A stretch of 47,765 nt of DNA from Puniceicoccales bacterium (lineage in GTDB: Bacteria > Verrucomicrobiota > Verrucomicrobiia > Opitutales > UBA953). Under the pieces are notes generated by a model, which saw nothing but the letters and a program-made list of their open reading frames with translations, had not been told where the DNA came from and ran no database searches. This document shows positions 25,194 to 33,707 of this stretch, piece by piece (the stretch's first letter is position 1; the number at the start of each line of letters is the position of its first letter). The stretch is from positions 1 to 47,765 of the forward strand of contig JAITHA010000021.1 of the NCBI GenBank assembly GCA_031280235.1, given 5' to 3'. The position numbers and the translations under genes are program-made.

Positions 25194-28121
25194 ATGAAGA
25201 CTCTCATTATCGCCGAAAAACCATCTGTCGCTGGTGACATCGCACGCGCTCTCAAAGTCTCCAAAAAGGGCGATTTTTTCGAAAACGACGCCTACCTCGT
25301 CACCTCCGCCATCGGCCACCTCGTCGAGCTTGAGATGCCTGAGGACATAGACCCCAAGCTCCGCTTTTGGCGCCTCGAAGCCCTTCCAATCCTCCCCGGG
25401 AAATTCGGCCTCAAGCCCAGCCCAAAGACCAAAGAACGCTTCCTGCTGCTCAAAAAACTCCTCCATCGCAACGACATCACCGAGGTCATCAACGCCTGCG
25501 ACGCCGGGCGCGAGGGGGAGCTCATCTTCGCCTACATCTACCAGCTCTCCAAGGCAAAGCTCCCCGTCAAACGTGCCTGGATGCAGACCATGACGCCTGA
25601 CGGCATCCGCACCGCCTTCGACTCCCTGCGCGATGGCACAAGCATGGCCGGCCTAGAAAACGCCGCACGCTGCCGCAGCGAGAGCGACTGGCTCATCGGC
25701 ATCAACGGCACCCGCGCCCTCACTAAACGCATGTTCGGCTCACGCGCTGGAAACGTCGCCACAGTAGGCCGTGTGCAGACGCCCACCCTCGCCATCGTCG
25801 TCAACCGCGAGCTCGAAATCCGAAACTTCATCCCACGCGATTTCTGGCGTATCACCGCCACCTTCCACCTCGCCAACGGCATATACGAGGGTGCCTACCA
25901 ACGCCCGGACTTCAAAAAACGCACCAACGCCAGCACTGACGAACACGACCGCGTGGACCGCATCTGGAGCAAAGAAGCCGCCACGGCCATCCACACCGCC
26001 CTCTGCGCCATCTCCTCTCCAGCCGCCGTGCACGACGAGAAAAAGGCCACCACGCAAGCCGCCCCACGCCTCTACGACCTCACAACCCTCCAGCGCGAAG
26101 CCAACTCGCGTCACGGCCTGCCCGCACGCACCACACTCCAGGTCGCCCAAGCCCTCTACGAACGCCACAAGGCCATCACCTACCCACGAACCGATTCGCG
26201 CGCACTCCCCGAAGACTACATCCCAACCTGCAAACAAACACTCGCCCAGCTCGCCGGAGACCTCGCCCCACACGCCCAAAAAGCCCTCGACTCTGGGTGG
26301 GTGCGCCCCAACCGCCGCATCTTCAACAGCGCACAGGTCAGCGACCACTTCGCCATCATCCCCACAGGCACACAGCCCAGCAACCTCAGCGACACCGAGG
26401 CCCGCATCTATGACATGATCGCGCGACGCTTCGTCGCCGCCTTTCATCCAGCCGCCGAATACGACGTCACCACTCGCACAAGCACCCTCCACAGCGACAC
26501 TGGGGCCGCCCTCCCCCCTTCCGCAGAAAACGACACCCCAACCCTTTTGCGAGACTTCGGCTTCAAGAGTGAAGGCAAGGTGCTCACATTCGCAGGCTGG
26601 CTCGCCGTTTACGGAAAAAGCGCGATAGACGAATTCCTTGAACCAGGAACCAAAACCACCCAAGCCACCTCGCGCGCCAATGCCCAGCTGCCTGCCATCT
26701 CCTCTGGCGACGGAGAACCACCCCGCGCACGCGCCTCTGACATCGCCCTCATCGCCGAGGCCACCAAACCGCCACCACGTTACAATGAAGCCACCCTGCT
26801 CTCTGCCATGGAGGGCGCAGGAAAACTCGTCAACGACGAGGAACTGGCCGACGCCATGAAAGAACGCGGCTTGGGCACACCCGCCACACGCGCCGAAATC
26901 ATCGAAGGTCTCGTCCATCAGAATTACCTCGAACGCTCCACCGACCGCGGCAAGCGGGATCTCACACCCACGACAAAAGCCGAAGCCCTCCTTGAATTCC
27001 TCGCCGCAGTAAAGGCGGACGCCCTCACCAAGCCAAATATGACAGGCGAGTGGGAATACAAACTCCGCCAAATGGAACACAACGCCTACCCACGGGATAA
27101 ATTCATGGACGAGATCGTCAGCGTCACCAAGGGCTTCGTCGAGCACACCAAGAATTTCTCCGAAGACGAGTACGAGACTCACACCACCACCATCCCCTCC
27201 CCCAGCGACAAAAAGCCTCTCCTCGAAACCCTCCGCTCCTACAAATCCCAAGACGGCATCATCACCATCTACAAAGTCATCAGTGGGCGAAAAATCGAAG
27301 AAGACGAAGTCCGCACCCTCGTCACCTCCGGCGAAATTGGCCCCCTCGACGGTTTTATCTCCGCACGCACAGGCAACCGTTTTCCGGCCAAACTGCGCCT
27401 CATCGACGATGAGAAAAAACAGGGCTGCAAAAAGGTCGAACTCGACTTCGGCAATAAAGTGGATCTCCAATCCCTCGAAGCTTTCTGGACAGACCCAGCC
27501 TCCAAGGCAGAGCTCTGCGAAAGCGCCACCAATTACATCCTCCGCCAACGCAACACCGCCAATACCGAATATAAAGAACTCTTCAAAGTGGGTCGCCTCA
27601 TGTGCCAGAAACCCATCACCCGCGAGCACGCCATCCAACTCGTCACCGCAGGGAAAACTGATCTCATCGAGGGCTTCATCTCTAAAAAAGGCCGCCCATT
27701 CAACGCATCCCTCCTCCGAAAAGGCGCCCGCATCAACTGGGAATTCCCACCGCGAGAAAAAACAAGTGCCAGCGGCAAGGAAGGCTCCAGAGAAAAAATC
27801 TCGCGCAACACCGTTCCCGACCTCTCCAAGGCCGAAGCCCTCGGCACCAGCAAATCCCACTCCGACGGCACTCTCTACCGCACAGACACGCACTTCGTCG
27901 TCACCAAACCCCGCGCCGACGACACTCCGCGCGTCGTCTTCAAAATCCAGCGCACTCTCTGCGGTCTTGAGCTCCCAAGCACAGAAATTCAACTCCTTCT
28001 CAACAAAGGCAAAACACATCTCCTCGAGGGTATGGTCTCTAAAAAGGGCAAAGCCTTCAGCGCTTTCCTCGTCCTCTCAAAAGACAAAACCAAGGCCGAG
28101 TTTGAATTCCCTCCGCGTTAA
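25194..28121 (+). CDS. topB: Type IA DNA topoisomerase, TopB (topoisomerase III)-like
   Basis: The 975-residue enzyme relaxes or decatenates DNA through a transient 5'-phosphotyrosine bond. A Toprim domain is visible (LIIAEKPSVAGDIARAL, then DACDAGREGE-type acidic motif at residues 103-109), followed by WLIGINGTRALTKRMFG, the NVATVGRVQTPTLAIVV motif of topoisomerase III, and the active-site Tyr330 in AITYPRTDS. After about residue 680 come three copies of the Toprim_Crpt C-terminal repeat (around DGFISARTGNRFPAKL, EGFISKKGRPFNASL and EGMVSKKGKAFSAFL). There are no zinc-finger cysteine pairs. The frame opens at 25074, but ATG 25194 matches the conserved start MKTLIIAEKPSVA. It converges with the alkaline phosphatase gene. 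Confidence 0.93.
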   Translation: MKTLIIAEKPSVAGDIARALKVSKKGDFFENDAYLVTSAIGHLVELEMPEDIDPKLRFWRLEALPILPGKFGLKPSPKTKERFLLLKKLLHRNDITEVINACDAGREGELIFAYIYQLSKAKLPVKRAWMQTMTPDGIRTAFDSLRDGTSMAGLENAARCRSESDWLIGINGTRALTKRMFGSRAGNVATVGRVQTPTLAIVVNRELEIRNFIPRDFWRITATFHLANGIYEGAYQRPDFKKRTNASTDEHDRVDRIWSKEAATAIHTALCAISSPAAVHDEKKATTQAAPRLYDLTTLQREANSRHGLPARTTLQVAQALYERHKAITYPRTDSRALPEDYIPTCKQTLAQLAGDLAPHAQKALDSGWVRPNRRIFNSAQVSDHFAIIPTGTQPSNLSDTEARIYDMIARRFVAAFHPAAEYDVTTRTSTLHSDTGAALPPSAENDTPTLLRDFGFKSEGKVLTFAGWLAVYGKSAIDEFLEPGTKTTQATSRANAQLPAISSGDGEPPRARASDIALIAEATKPPPRYNEATLLSAMEGAGKLVNDEELADAMKERGLGTPATRAEIIEGLVHQNYLERSTDRGKRDLTPTTKAEALLEFLAAVKADALTKPNMTGEWEYKLRQMEHNAYPRDKFMDEIVSVTKGFVEHTKNFSEDEYETHTTTIPSPSDKKPLLETLRSYKSQDGIITIYKVISGRKIEEDEVRTLVTSGEIGPLDGFISARTGNRFPAKLRLIDDEKKQGCKKVELDFGNKVDLQSLEAFWTDPASKAELCESATNYILRQRNTANTEYKELFKVGRLMCQKPITREHAIQLVTAGKTDLIEGFISKKGRPFNASLLRKGARINWEFPPREKTSASGKEGSREKISRNTVPDLSKAEALGTSKSHSDGTLYRTDTHFVVTKPRADDTPRVVFKIQRTLCGLELPSTEIQLLLNKGKTHLLEGMVSKKGKAFSAFLVLSKDKTKAEFEFPPR

Positions 28122-28251
28122 TGACACCCACGTGGAAATGCCTTCCGGATAAAACAATCAATCCGACTAACTCTTTGGATGGAAAGAAGATATTTTCTCG
28201 AAGCTTCTCAGAAAACTTTGTCTCCAAGTTCCTACATTCCCTTTCCCCAGG

Positions 28252-30276
28252 CTACTCTTGTGTGCCGCCGTATGAGGCCTGTATTGCAAGGAAAAAAACG
28301 TCCGTGTTTTCGATGACACCGCAAAAGAGATTAGCGCCCCTACCTGTGGCGGAAAGGGGGATATCAGTGCCGGTGTGAGAGGCGCCGTGGCCGGGAAGAT
28401 GGCCGGTGATTTTGAATCCGCCGGTGTGGTTTTTGCGATCGGCGGCATTTTGCGGGAGCATGGCTTTGATTTTGCCGTAAGGGGTATCTTTGCTGGGCTG
28501 CTGGCCGTCAGCAAGGGGGAGGGGGTTGGCACGCCAGCTTTCATAACGGTCGCCGTTGGCGGCATAGCTGATGAGGATTTTGTGGTCGATCTCGGTTGTC
28601 TGCGGGTAACCATCGGCGTGGATGGTGTAGTGTGGGAAACCGGCTCCGTCGTAAGTGCTCACAGCAGCTTGGAGCGGCTTGGTTTTGCCTTTCTTGGCGA
28701 GGCTTTCCAGCTTGTCCACTGTGGGGAGCGCGGTACCTAGGATACTCGCGCCAGAGCACTCGTGGTCGGCGGTAACGATGATAAGGGTATCGGGATTTGC
28801 CTTGGCAAATTTTTTTGCGACGCCGACGGCTTTATCGAATTCGATTGTGTCCAGAATCCAGCGTTCGCTGTCCATGCCGTGCGCTTGTTTGTCGATGGAG
28901 GCGGCTTCGACAAGGAGTGTGAAGCCGTTCGCATTGTCGTGGTTGAGAATGCGAAGCGCAGCGTGGGTCATTTCTTCGAGAAGAGGCTGGTTGGGAAAAC
29001 CGTAAGCGTTGACGACGGTCTTACCAAGGCCAGGTGGGACGACACCACGGCGTCCGTCGATCTTGTCCTTGGCAACGTTCATGTTGGAGTAGGCGAAAAG
29101 GCCAAGGAGGGGCTTGTCGTCGGGCGCAGCGGAGAGTCCCACGAGATCCTGCGCGTAGGTGAATCCTGCCTGTTCGAAAGCGGCGATGAGATCGCGCCCG
29201 GCGTCAACTCGCGCGCGCGTACGAAGGCCCCAGCCTTTGGCTAGTTCGGGGCGGATGATTGCGCCGCGAGAGGCATCACGCTGTGAGCCAAGGGCACCTT
29301 TGGGAAGAAACCATTTGCGCCCACCGCCCATGAGCACGTGGAGTTTGGAGCGCGGCACTTGCTCTTCAAAGAAACCGTCGCAGATGCCCGTGCCTGCGTT
29401 GCGCTGGGAAGAGTGGCTGCCGAAGGCGGCAGGCGTGGCGTCGGAAATATCGGCCGTAGTGACGATGCCGAGCCGCCGCCCAAGCGTCCGTGTGAGAAAT
29501 TCGCCGAGAAGCTCGATGCGTGGATTGTCGAAGGCATCCGTGGTGTCGTCAGGGAAAACGCCCAGCTGGTTATTGTTGTTCTTGTTACCCGTGGTGTAGC
29601 AGGCGGCGCCTGCAGCAGAATCGGTGATGATGGAATTGAGTGAAGCGGTTTTGACGAGCGCGATGTTGCGCATATCGTCCATCTCGAGCGGCACGATGGT
29701 TTTCCCCATGCGGATCCCGCAATACACGATACGCGCGGCAGTACGATGCGCGATGCCCATGCCGTCGCCTATCATGATGATGATGTTTTTCGCCGGGCGC
29801 ACCGTGGGCACGGGTAATGCGACAATCTCGAAGTTACCGGTCGCCACCGCTTGGGTGCCATCGCTCTGGGTCGCAATAACTTTGAGTGTGTGCACGCCGG
29901 GCGCCGTACTGGAGTAGGCGCGCAAGGTAGGCGCGACGGTGCCGGGTGGCAGGCCTTCCACATCACAGGGCAAAAGCGTGACAATACCCTGGGCTTCTTG
30001 GTCGTTGACGTAGAATTTCGCGCTACGAATTTCCTGCCCAGCGTCCGGGCGGATAGTGGCCTGCAGGTCGAAACGTTGGCCAGCGACGAAGCGTGCGACG
30101 TAGGGCGGCCCGTCGTAGTTTTCGCTGAACTTGAGGCTCGGTGGTGTGAGACGGGAAACGATGGGCGCGGCGGCGAGCGTGGCCGTGGAGAATGTGGCCG
30201 TGAAGATGACGAAGAATATCGCCAATACACCATGCCTGCGAAGCGCTGAGGCCTTGGTGCGAGAACATTGTGTCAT
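28252..30276 (-). CDS. Secreted alkaline phosphatase with N-terminal Ig-like domain
   Basis: This 674-residue protein has a signal peptide (LAIFFVIFTATFSTATLAAA, cleavage near residue 36), an N-terminal domain of about 125 residues resembling bacterial Ig-like or Big folds, and an alkaline phosphatase domain. Active-site motifs are IIIMIGDGMG (about 162-171), ITDSAAGAACYTTG with the nucleophilic serine (about 218-231), IVTADHECSG (about 497-506) and the late histidine in SHTGTDIPL. It should hydrolyse phosphate monoesters in the periplasm or outside the cell. It follows the phosphodiesterase-like gene by 49 bp, so the two are likely cotranscribed. No Pho-box could be recognised. Confidence 0.93.
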   Translation of the reverse strand: MTQCSRTKASALRRHGVLAIFFVIFTATFSTATLAAAPIVSRLTPPSLKFSENYDGPPYVARFVAGQRFDLQATIRPDAGQEIRSAKFYVNDQEAQGIVTLLPCDVEGLPPGTVAPTLRAYSSTAPGVHTLKVIATQSDGTQAVATGNFEIVALPVPTVRPAKNIIIMIGDGMGIAHRTAARIVYCGIRMGKTIVPLEMDDMRNIALVKTASLNSIITDSAAGAACYTTGNKNNNNQLGVFPDDTTDAFDNPRIELLGEFLTRTLGRRLGIVTTADISDATPAAFGSHSSQRNAGTGICDGFFEEQVPRSKLHVLMGGGRKWFLPKGALGSQRDASRGAIIRPELAKGWGLRTRARVDAGRDLIAAFEQAGFTYAQDLVGLSAAPDDKPLLGLFAYSNMNVAKDKIDGRRGVVPPGLGKTVVNAYGFPNQPLLEEMTHAALRILNHDNANGFTLLVEAASIDKQAHGMDSERWILDTIEFDKAVGVAKKFAKANPDTLIIVTADHECSGASILGTALPTVDKLESLAKKGKTKPLQAAVSTYDGAGFPHYTIHADGYPQTTEIDHKILISYAANGDRYESWRANPLPLADGQQPSKDTPYGKIKAMLPQNAADRKNHTGGFKITGHLPGHGASHTGTDIPLSATGRGANLFCGVIENTDVFFLAIQASYGGTQE

Positions 30277-30325
30277 AAGCTGGGAGGATGCCTCGTTTGC
30301 GTGGCAAACGGATGATCGCTATGTT

Positions 30326-31327
30326 TTATTTCCCGCTCACGACAAAGGCCTCGGTGATCGGGCGTCCACGCCAAACTTGGGGTATTTGCAGGCCAAGAAT
30401 GTGCGCGACTGTCGCGGCGGTATCGAAATGCACGACATTGGACTCGATATTGTGGCCACGCTTCACGCCCGGGCCAGCGATGATCCATGGAGTCTGGTAA
30501 ACAACGAGACGTGCCTCATTGTGCCCCTTCTTGTAGCCGCCATGGTCGGCGATGAGGATGATCACCGTTTCCTGCTCGATCCCCGCCTGCCTCAAGGCTC
30601 CGATGAGGCTGCCCACATGAGCGTCGACTTTTTGCAACGTGGCATAGTAGTGCGGAGTGTCGTGACCCAAGATGTGACCCGTCTCATCAACAGCGCTGAA
30701 ATAGACGAAGGTGAAAAACGGCTTCTTCTGTGCGATGTATTCCACAGCTGCCTCCGCGACCTCAGCTGTGGATTTTTCGTAGGCATCCACCTTTTCATGA
30801 GGCTTGGTGTCTTTGCTAAAAGGCGCGTGCTTGAATTCCTTGGCGAAGCTCACCGCCTTGTCTTCGACAAGATCGTGAATGCGCTCCCAGTCGTAAAAGA
30901 GACCGGTCCTGGCTTGGGGATAGGCGTCGCGTATGAGGCCATAGATCCCCGGAAAACGCCCGTATTTGGAAAGTGTATATGGAGGCAAGGCAGATTCCTT
31001 TGCATTTGAAATACGCCCGTGTGTCTCAGGGCCAGCGCCCATCAAGTGGCTTCCCCAATTGGGTGCACTAACGCTCGGCGAAACAGAACGTGCGCGCAGC
31101 GACAAAGCCCCGCGACTGGCAAGCGCCTTGATGTTGGGAATATCAGCCTTTTCCCAAGAATAGGCGCCGAAGGCATCAATGCCCACGAGGAGAACATGCT
31201 GTACGCCAGGCAAGGGCTTGGCAGGAGGCTGGGTTGGGATCTCTACAGCGTGGCTCGCGCAAATGAGCGACAAGCAGGAAACGACGGTCAATACACGGCG
31301 CAACAAAGGGGATGTAGCAGGGAGCAT
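30326..31327 (-). CDS. Secreted alkaline-phosphatase-superfamily phosphodiesterase/pyrophosphatase-like protein
   Basis: The 333-residue protein has a signal peptide (VLTVVSCLSLICASHAV) and the type I phosphodiesterase / nucleotide pyrophosphatase fold. Metal ligands are suggested by VLLVGIDAFGAY, VDETGHILGHD and ILIADHGGYKKGHNE, and the nucleophile is probably a serine in SVSAPNWGSHLMGAGPE, where many family members have threonine. It is exported and could hydrolyse nucleotide or phospholipid diesters, or act on surface glycopolymers; the substrate cannot be read. It lies between a glycosyltransferase-like gene (66 bp upstream) and the alkaline phosphatase gene (49 bp downstream), which suggests a shared envelope or phosphate-scavenging role. 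Confidence 0.85.
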   Translation of the reverse strand: MLPATSPLLRRVLTVVSCLSLICASHAVEIPTQPPAKPLPGVQHVLLVGIDAFGAYSWEKADIPNIKALASRGALSLRARSVSPSVSAPNWGSHLMGAGPETHGRISNAKESALPPYTLSKYGRFPGIYGLIRDAYPQARTGLFYDWERIHDLVEDKAVSFAKEFKHAPFSKDTKPHEKVDAYEKSTAEVAEAAVEYIAQKKPFFTFVYFSAVDETGHILGHDTPHYYATLQKVDAHVGSLIGALRQAGIEQETVIILIADHGGYKKGHNEARLVVYQTPWIIAGPGVKRGHNIESNVVHFDTAATVAHILGLQIPQVWRGRPITEAFVVSGK

Positions 31328-31393
31328 CGGCGTACCGACAAAGCCTCGCGCGCAAAGTTCCCTGCCGCCGCGCCCATGGCAACACCTTACGGT

Positions 31394-32110
31394 TCAGCGC
31401 CAATGCTCGGCAATCCAAGGCGTAGGGCGGATATGTCGCAGCAGCCCGTGCCCTTTCCCGATGAGCGCCTCGTCCGGGTTCGGCAAGCCATGAAACACGA
31501 CAACGCGCGCACCAATAGGCAGGCTGGGAGCCCTCCAAAAATTGCTGGGGAAACATGGGATGCAACCGTACTTGAAGCTCACACACCACTCCTTGGGCCA
31601 GTAGATGAGTTTGCCCTGACTATGAATCTCGCGCGTCAAGTAGGCCTGCTCGTTGCGCACCTCGCACTTGATGCGGTCAATGTTGGCCATGAAGTTTTCC
31701 AAGATGTCGGGATGCGCGCCCGCTTCAAAGCGGTACACGGAGGAATTGCCCGTGATGCGCCAAGGCTTTTGCCAATCGTGAATGATGCAAAATTCACCCG
31801 GGTGCTCAAAGAAGCAGTCCAGCTCGCCAACGATGACGACGTCGATATCCAAAAAGAGCGTCGGCCCCGAAAGGTCCGCCAGTGGTGCGTTGAATGTGGA
31901 GAGCTTGCGCCAGCCGCGCTCCTTCCCATCGGGAAGATCCATCGGCGGGAGCGGCATAGCCTCGATGCCCTCGCCAAGCCCCGAAGCGTCGTCCGTGAAG
32001 CACACAAAACGGTGCTCGCGTGCCAGATTGCGCCGTACCATGCCGTGCAGCTTGTTGACGAACTCGGGGCCGTACTTCGTACCCCACTTCATGCAAATCA
32101 CGTTGACCAC
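31394..32110 (-). CDS. Glycosyltransferase-like protein with DXD motif
   Basis: The product (about 238 residues) has a GT-A-like pattern: an N-terminal strand VNVICMKWGTKYGPEFVNKL, HRFVCFTDDASGLGEGI, and the metal-binding DxD motif in TLFLDIDVVIVGEL, then the conserved CEVRNEQAYLTREI and VVFHGLPNPDEA. It should transfer a sugar in the cytoplasm, possibly for cell-surface glycans; donor and acceptor are unknown. The start is uncertain. GTG 32110 keeps the first conserved strand, ATG 32092 would remove it, and a TTG at 32137 adds nine residues. None has a clear ribosome-binding site. Confidence 0.75.
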   Translation of the reverse strand: MVNVICMKWGTKYGPEFVNKLHGMVRRNLAREHRFVCFTDDASGLGEGIEAMPLPPMDLPDGKERGWRKLSTFNAPLADLSGPTLFLDIDVVIVGELDCFFEHPGEFCIIHDWQKPWRITGNSSVYRFEAGAHPDILENFMANIDRIKCEVRNEQAYLTREIHSQGKLIYWPKEWCVSFKYGCIPCFPSNFWRAPSLPIGARVVVFHGLPNPDEALIGKGHGLLRHIRPTPWIAEHWR

Positions 32111-32185
32111 GAGAGGGGCGTCTAAGCAATACCCCAAGCTTGTAAACGGGAAAGCTCGCGCGCTCGCGCAGCTCCCGGCAAATGC

Positions 32186-32223
32186 AAAAAAAGAGACGGG
32201 CTGCCTACCCCTAAGCAGCCCGT
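32186..32223 (-). terminator. Intrinsic terminator downstream of nspC
   Basis: On the minus strand, the 9-bp stem ACGGGCTGC (32223-32215) pairs with GCAGCCCGT (32204-32196) around a 10-nt loop and is followed by CTCTTTTTTTGC. It should stop leftward transcripts from nspC and the genes upstream of it, which leaves only about 75 bp in which a promoter for the glycosyltransferase gene could lie. On the plus strand the same stem is not followed by a T run. Confidence 0.85.
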
Positions 32224-32473
32224 CATGTTTTATGTTCTATCTTATCTCGTTATTACCCCATCTCCCATTAGGAGAAACAATCATGAGTCGAAACTCACTC
32301 TTGTCAGGTATGCACAGTGAAGATTTTGCCGCCCTTGGCAAGCGATTTCTTTAAAAAAAAATTGTCCACAACATATTCCTACTCAACGAATTGCGAAAAA
32401 TTCGATTTTGCGGGCGAAAAAAATTCACATTTTCTCAGTGAAATTGCGCGAAAATACACCTCGCCACAAGGCC
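32224..32473. other. AT-rich spacer without a clear gene
   Basis: This 250-bp stretch is clearly richer in A and T than its surroundings. It contains a possible small ORF (32283-32354), an A9 run ending in TTGTCCACA (32362-32370; one mismatch from the TTATCCACA DnaA-box consensus), and a short inverted repeat CGAATT-6-AATTCG (32387-32404). A second overlapping open frame on the plus strand (ATG 32317 to 32520) would run into the 3' end of nspC. I cannot tell whether the stretch is an RNA gene, a small-protein gene or plain spacer. Confidence 0.5.
32283..32354 (+). CDS. Possible 23-residue small protein
   Basis: An ATG at 32283 is preceded by TTAGGAGAAACAATC, which puts AGGAGA at a good Shine-Dalgarno distance; almost no other gene in this window has one. 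The frame encodes MSRNSLLSGM followed by HSEDFAALGKRFL and ends at TAA 32352-32354, next to an A9 run. I recognise no family. It is antisense to nothing and lies between the 3' end of nspC and its terminator. It could be a leader peptide or small protein, or chance. Confidence 0.3.
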   Translation: MSRNSLLSGMHSEDFAALGKRFL

Positions 32474-33640
32474 TCACGATAGGCGGCGCCTATAGTCCTC
32501 GTAGCCAAACTCGCGGATGACGCGCAGCTCGTTGCCCTCGGGGAAATAGGACGCGATGGCTGGCAGCTTGATACCGTTGAAGGTCGTGTTCTTGACCATC
32601 GTGTAGTGCGACATATCGAGGAAGACCACCTTGTCGCCGCGCTTCAGTGGCTTTGGGAATGAGTAATCTCCCATGACGTCGCCTGCGAGACACGTCGCAC
32701 TACCAAGGCGAAACGTGTGAGCAAATTCGCCCGGTTGCCCGGCACCGAGAATCTCTGCGCGATAAGGCATCTCAAGGGTGTCCGGCATGTGCGCAGAAGC
32801 GGATGTGTCGAGAATGGCAATGGGCATCCCGTTGTGAATGACGTCGAGCACCGTCGAGACAAGGACGCCCGTGCCCAGCGCTATGGCTTCACCAGGTTCG
32901 AGGTAGAGCATATGCCGCCCGCCCCAGTATTCGCGGAAACGCAGCAGCGTTTCGCAGAGCAGGTCGAGGTCGTAGTCAGCTCGCGTGATGTGATGGCCAC
33001 CACCGAAGTTGATCCAGCTCATGCGCGGGATGAACTCGCCAAACTTGTCCTCAAAATGAGGGATGGTGCGCGCAAGCGTGTCGCTGTTTTGCTCACACAT
33101 GGTGTGAAAGTGGAGCCCCTGGAGGCCGTCGAGATCCGAGGCAGAGCCTATCGCCGCACGCGGTGTGCCGAGGCGCGAGAACGGTGCACACGGGTTGTAG
33201 AGCGGCACGGCCACTTCGGCATACTCCGGGTTGACGCGCAGGCCGCAGGAGAGCTTGCGCGGCGCGGCTTCGAGCTGCGCGCGGTGGCGCTGCCACTGGC
33301 CTGGGTGGTTAAAGGAAAGGTGATCTGCAATGTGCGCCAGGGCGTCGATTTCCTCCTGCGAAAAAGCAGGTGAGTAGGCGTGCACCTCGCCACCAAAGTA
33401 CTCGCGCCCAAGCCGCGCCTCATGCAGCCCGCTCGCTGTCGTCCCAGAGAGATAACGGCTGATGAGCGGGAACTCGCTGAACTGGGCATAGCCTTTCAGG
33501 GCCAGGAGGATCTTGCAACCCGTGCGCTCCATGACGGAGCGGAGCTTGCGGCAATTGCGCTCAAGCAGGCCTCGATGGACGATGTGGCAGGGGCTGCTTG
33601 GGAGCTGCGAAAAATCAAACTGTGAGAAGGCATCGCGCAT
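32474..33640 (-). CDS. nspC: Carboxynorspermidine decarboxylase
   Basis: The 388-residue PLP enzyme makes norspermidine or spermidine by decarboxylating carboxy(nor)spermidine, the alternative bacterial polyamine pathway. It belongs to the alanine-racemase-fold decarboxylases. The PLP-binding lysine is in KILLALKGYAQF, the glycine-rich phosphate loop in WINFGGGHHIT, LEPGEAIALG is conserved, and SATCLAGDVMGDYS carries the active-site cysteine. HFHTMCEQNSDTL is typical of NspC. The partner carboxynorspermidine dehydrogenase is not in the window. An ATG at 33688 would add 16 residues; I chose ATG 33640 because the family begins near FSQLPSSPCHIVH. It follows the AddB-like gene by 67 bp. Confidence 0.93.
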   Translation of the reverse strand: MRDAFSQFDFSQLPSSPCHIVHRGLLERNCRKLRSVMERTGCKILLALKGYAQFSEFPLISRYLSGTTASGLHEARLGREYFGGEVHAYSPAFSQEEIDALAHIADHLSFNHPGQWQRHRAQLEAAPRKLSCGLRVNPEYAEVAVPLYNPCAPFSRLGTPRAAIGSASDLDGLQGLHFHTMCEQNSDTLARTIPHFEDKFGEFIPRMSWINFGGGHHITRADYDLDLLCETLLRFREYWGGRHMLYLEPGEAIALGTGVLVSTVLDVIHNGMPIAILDTSASAHMPDTLEMPYRAEILGAGQPGEFAHTFRLGSATCLAGDVMGDYSFPKPLKRGDKVVFLDMSHYTMVKNTTFNGIKLPAIASYFPEGNELRVIREFGYEDYRRRLS

Positions 33641-33707
33641 GTGAGGAAAGTGTGTGGGAAAAACCCGTTTGGGCCGCTGCCTCTGCATGGGAATACGCGC
33701 ATGCGGT

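Noticed and set aside
25740-28019. 759-codon open frame antisense to the topoisomerase gene
   Set aside because: Same cause: low stop frequency opposite a codon-biased gene, phenylalanine/aspartate/glycine-rich nonsense sequence, no motif.
32362-32370. Possible replication origin at the TTGTCCACA element
   Set aside because: Only one DnaA-box-like sequence is present and neither dnaA nor dnaN is near, so an origin is not supported.
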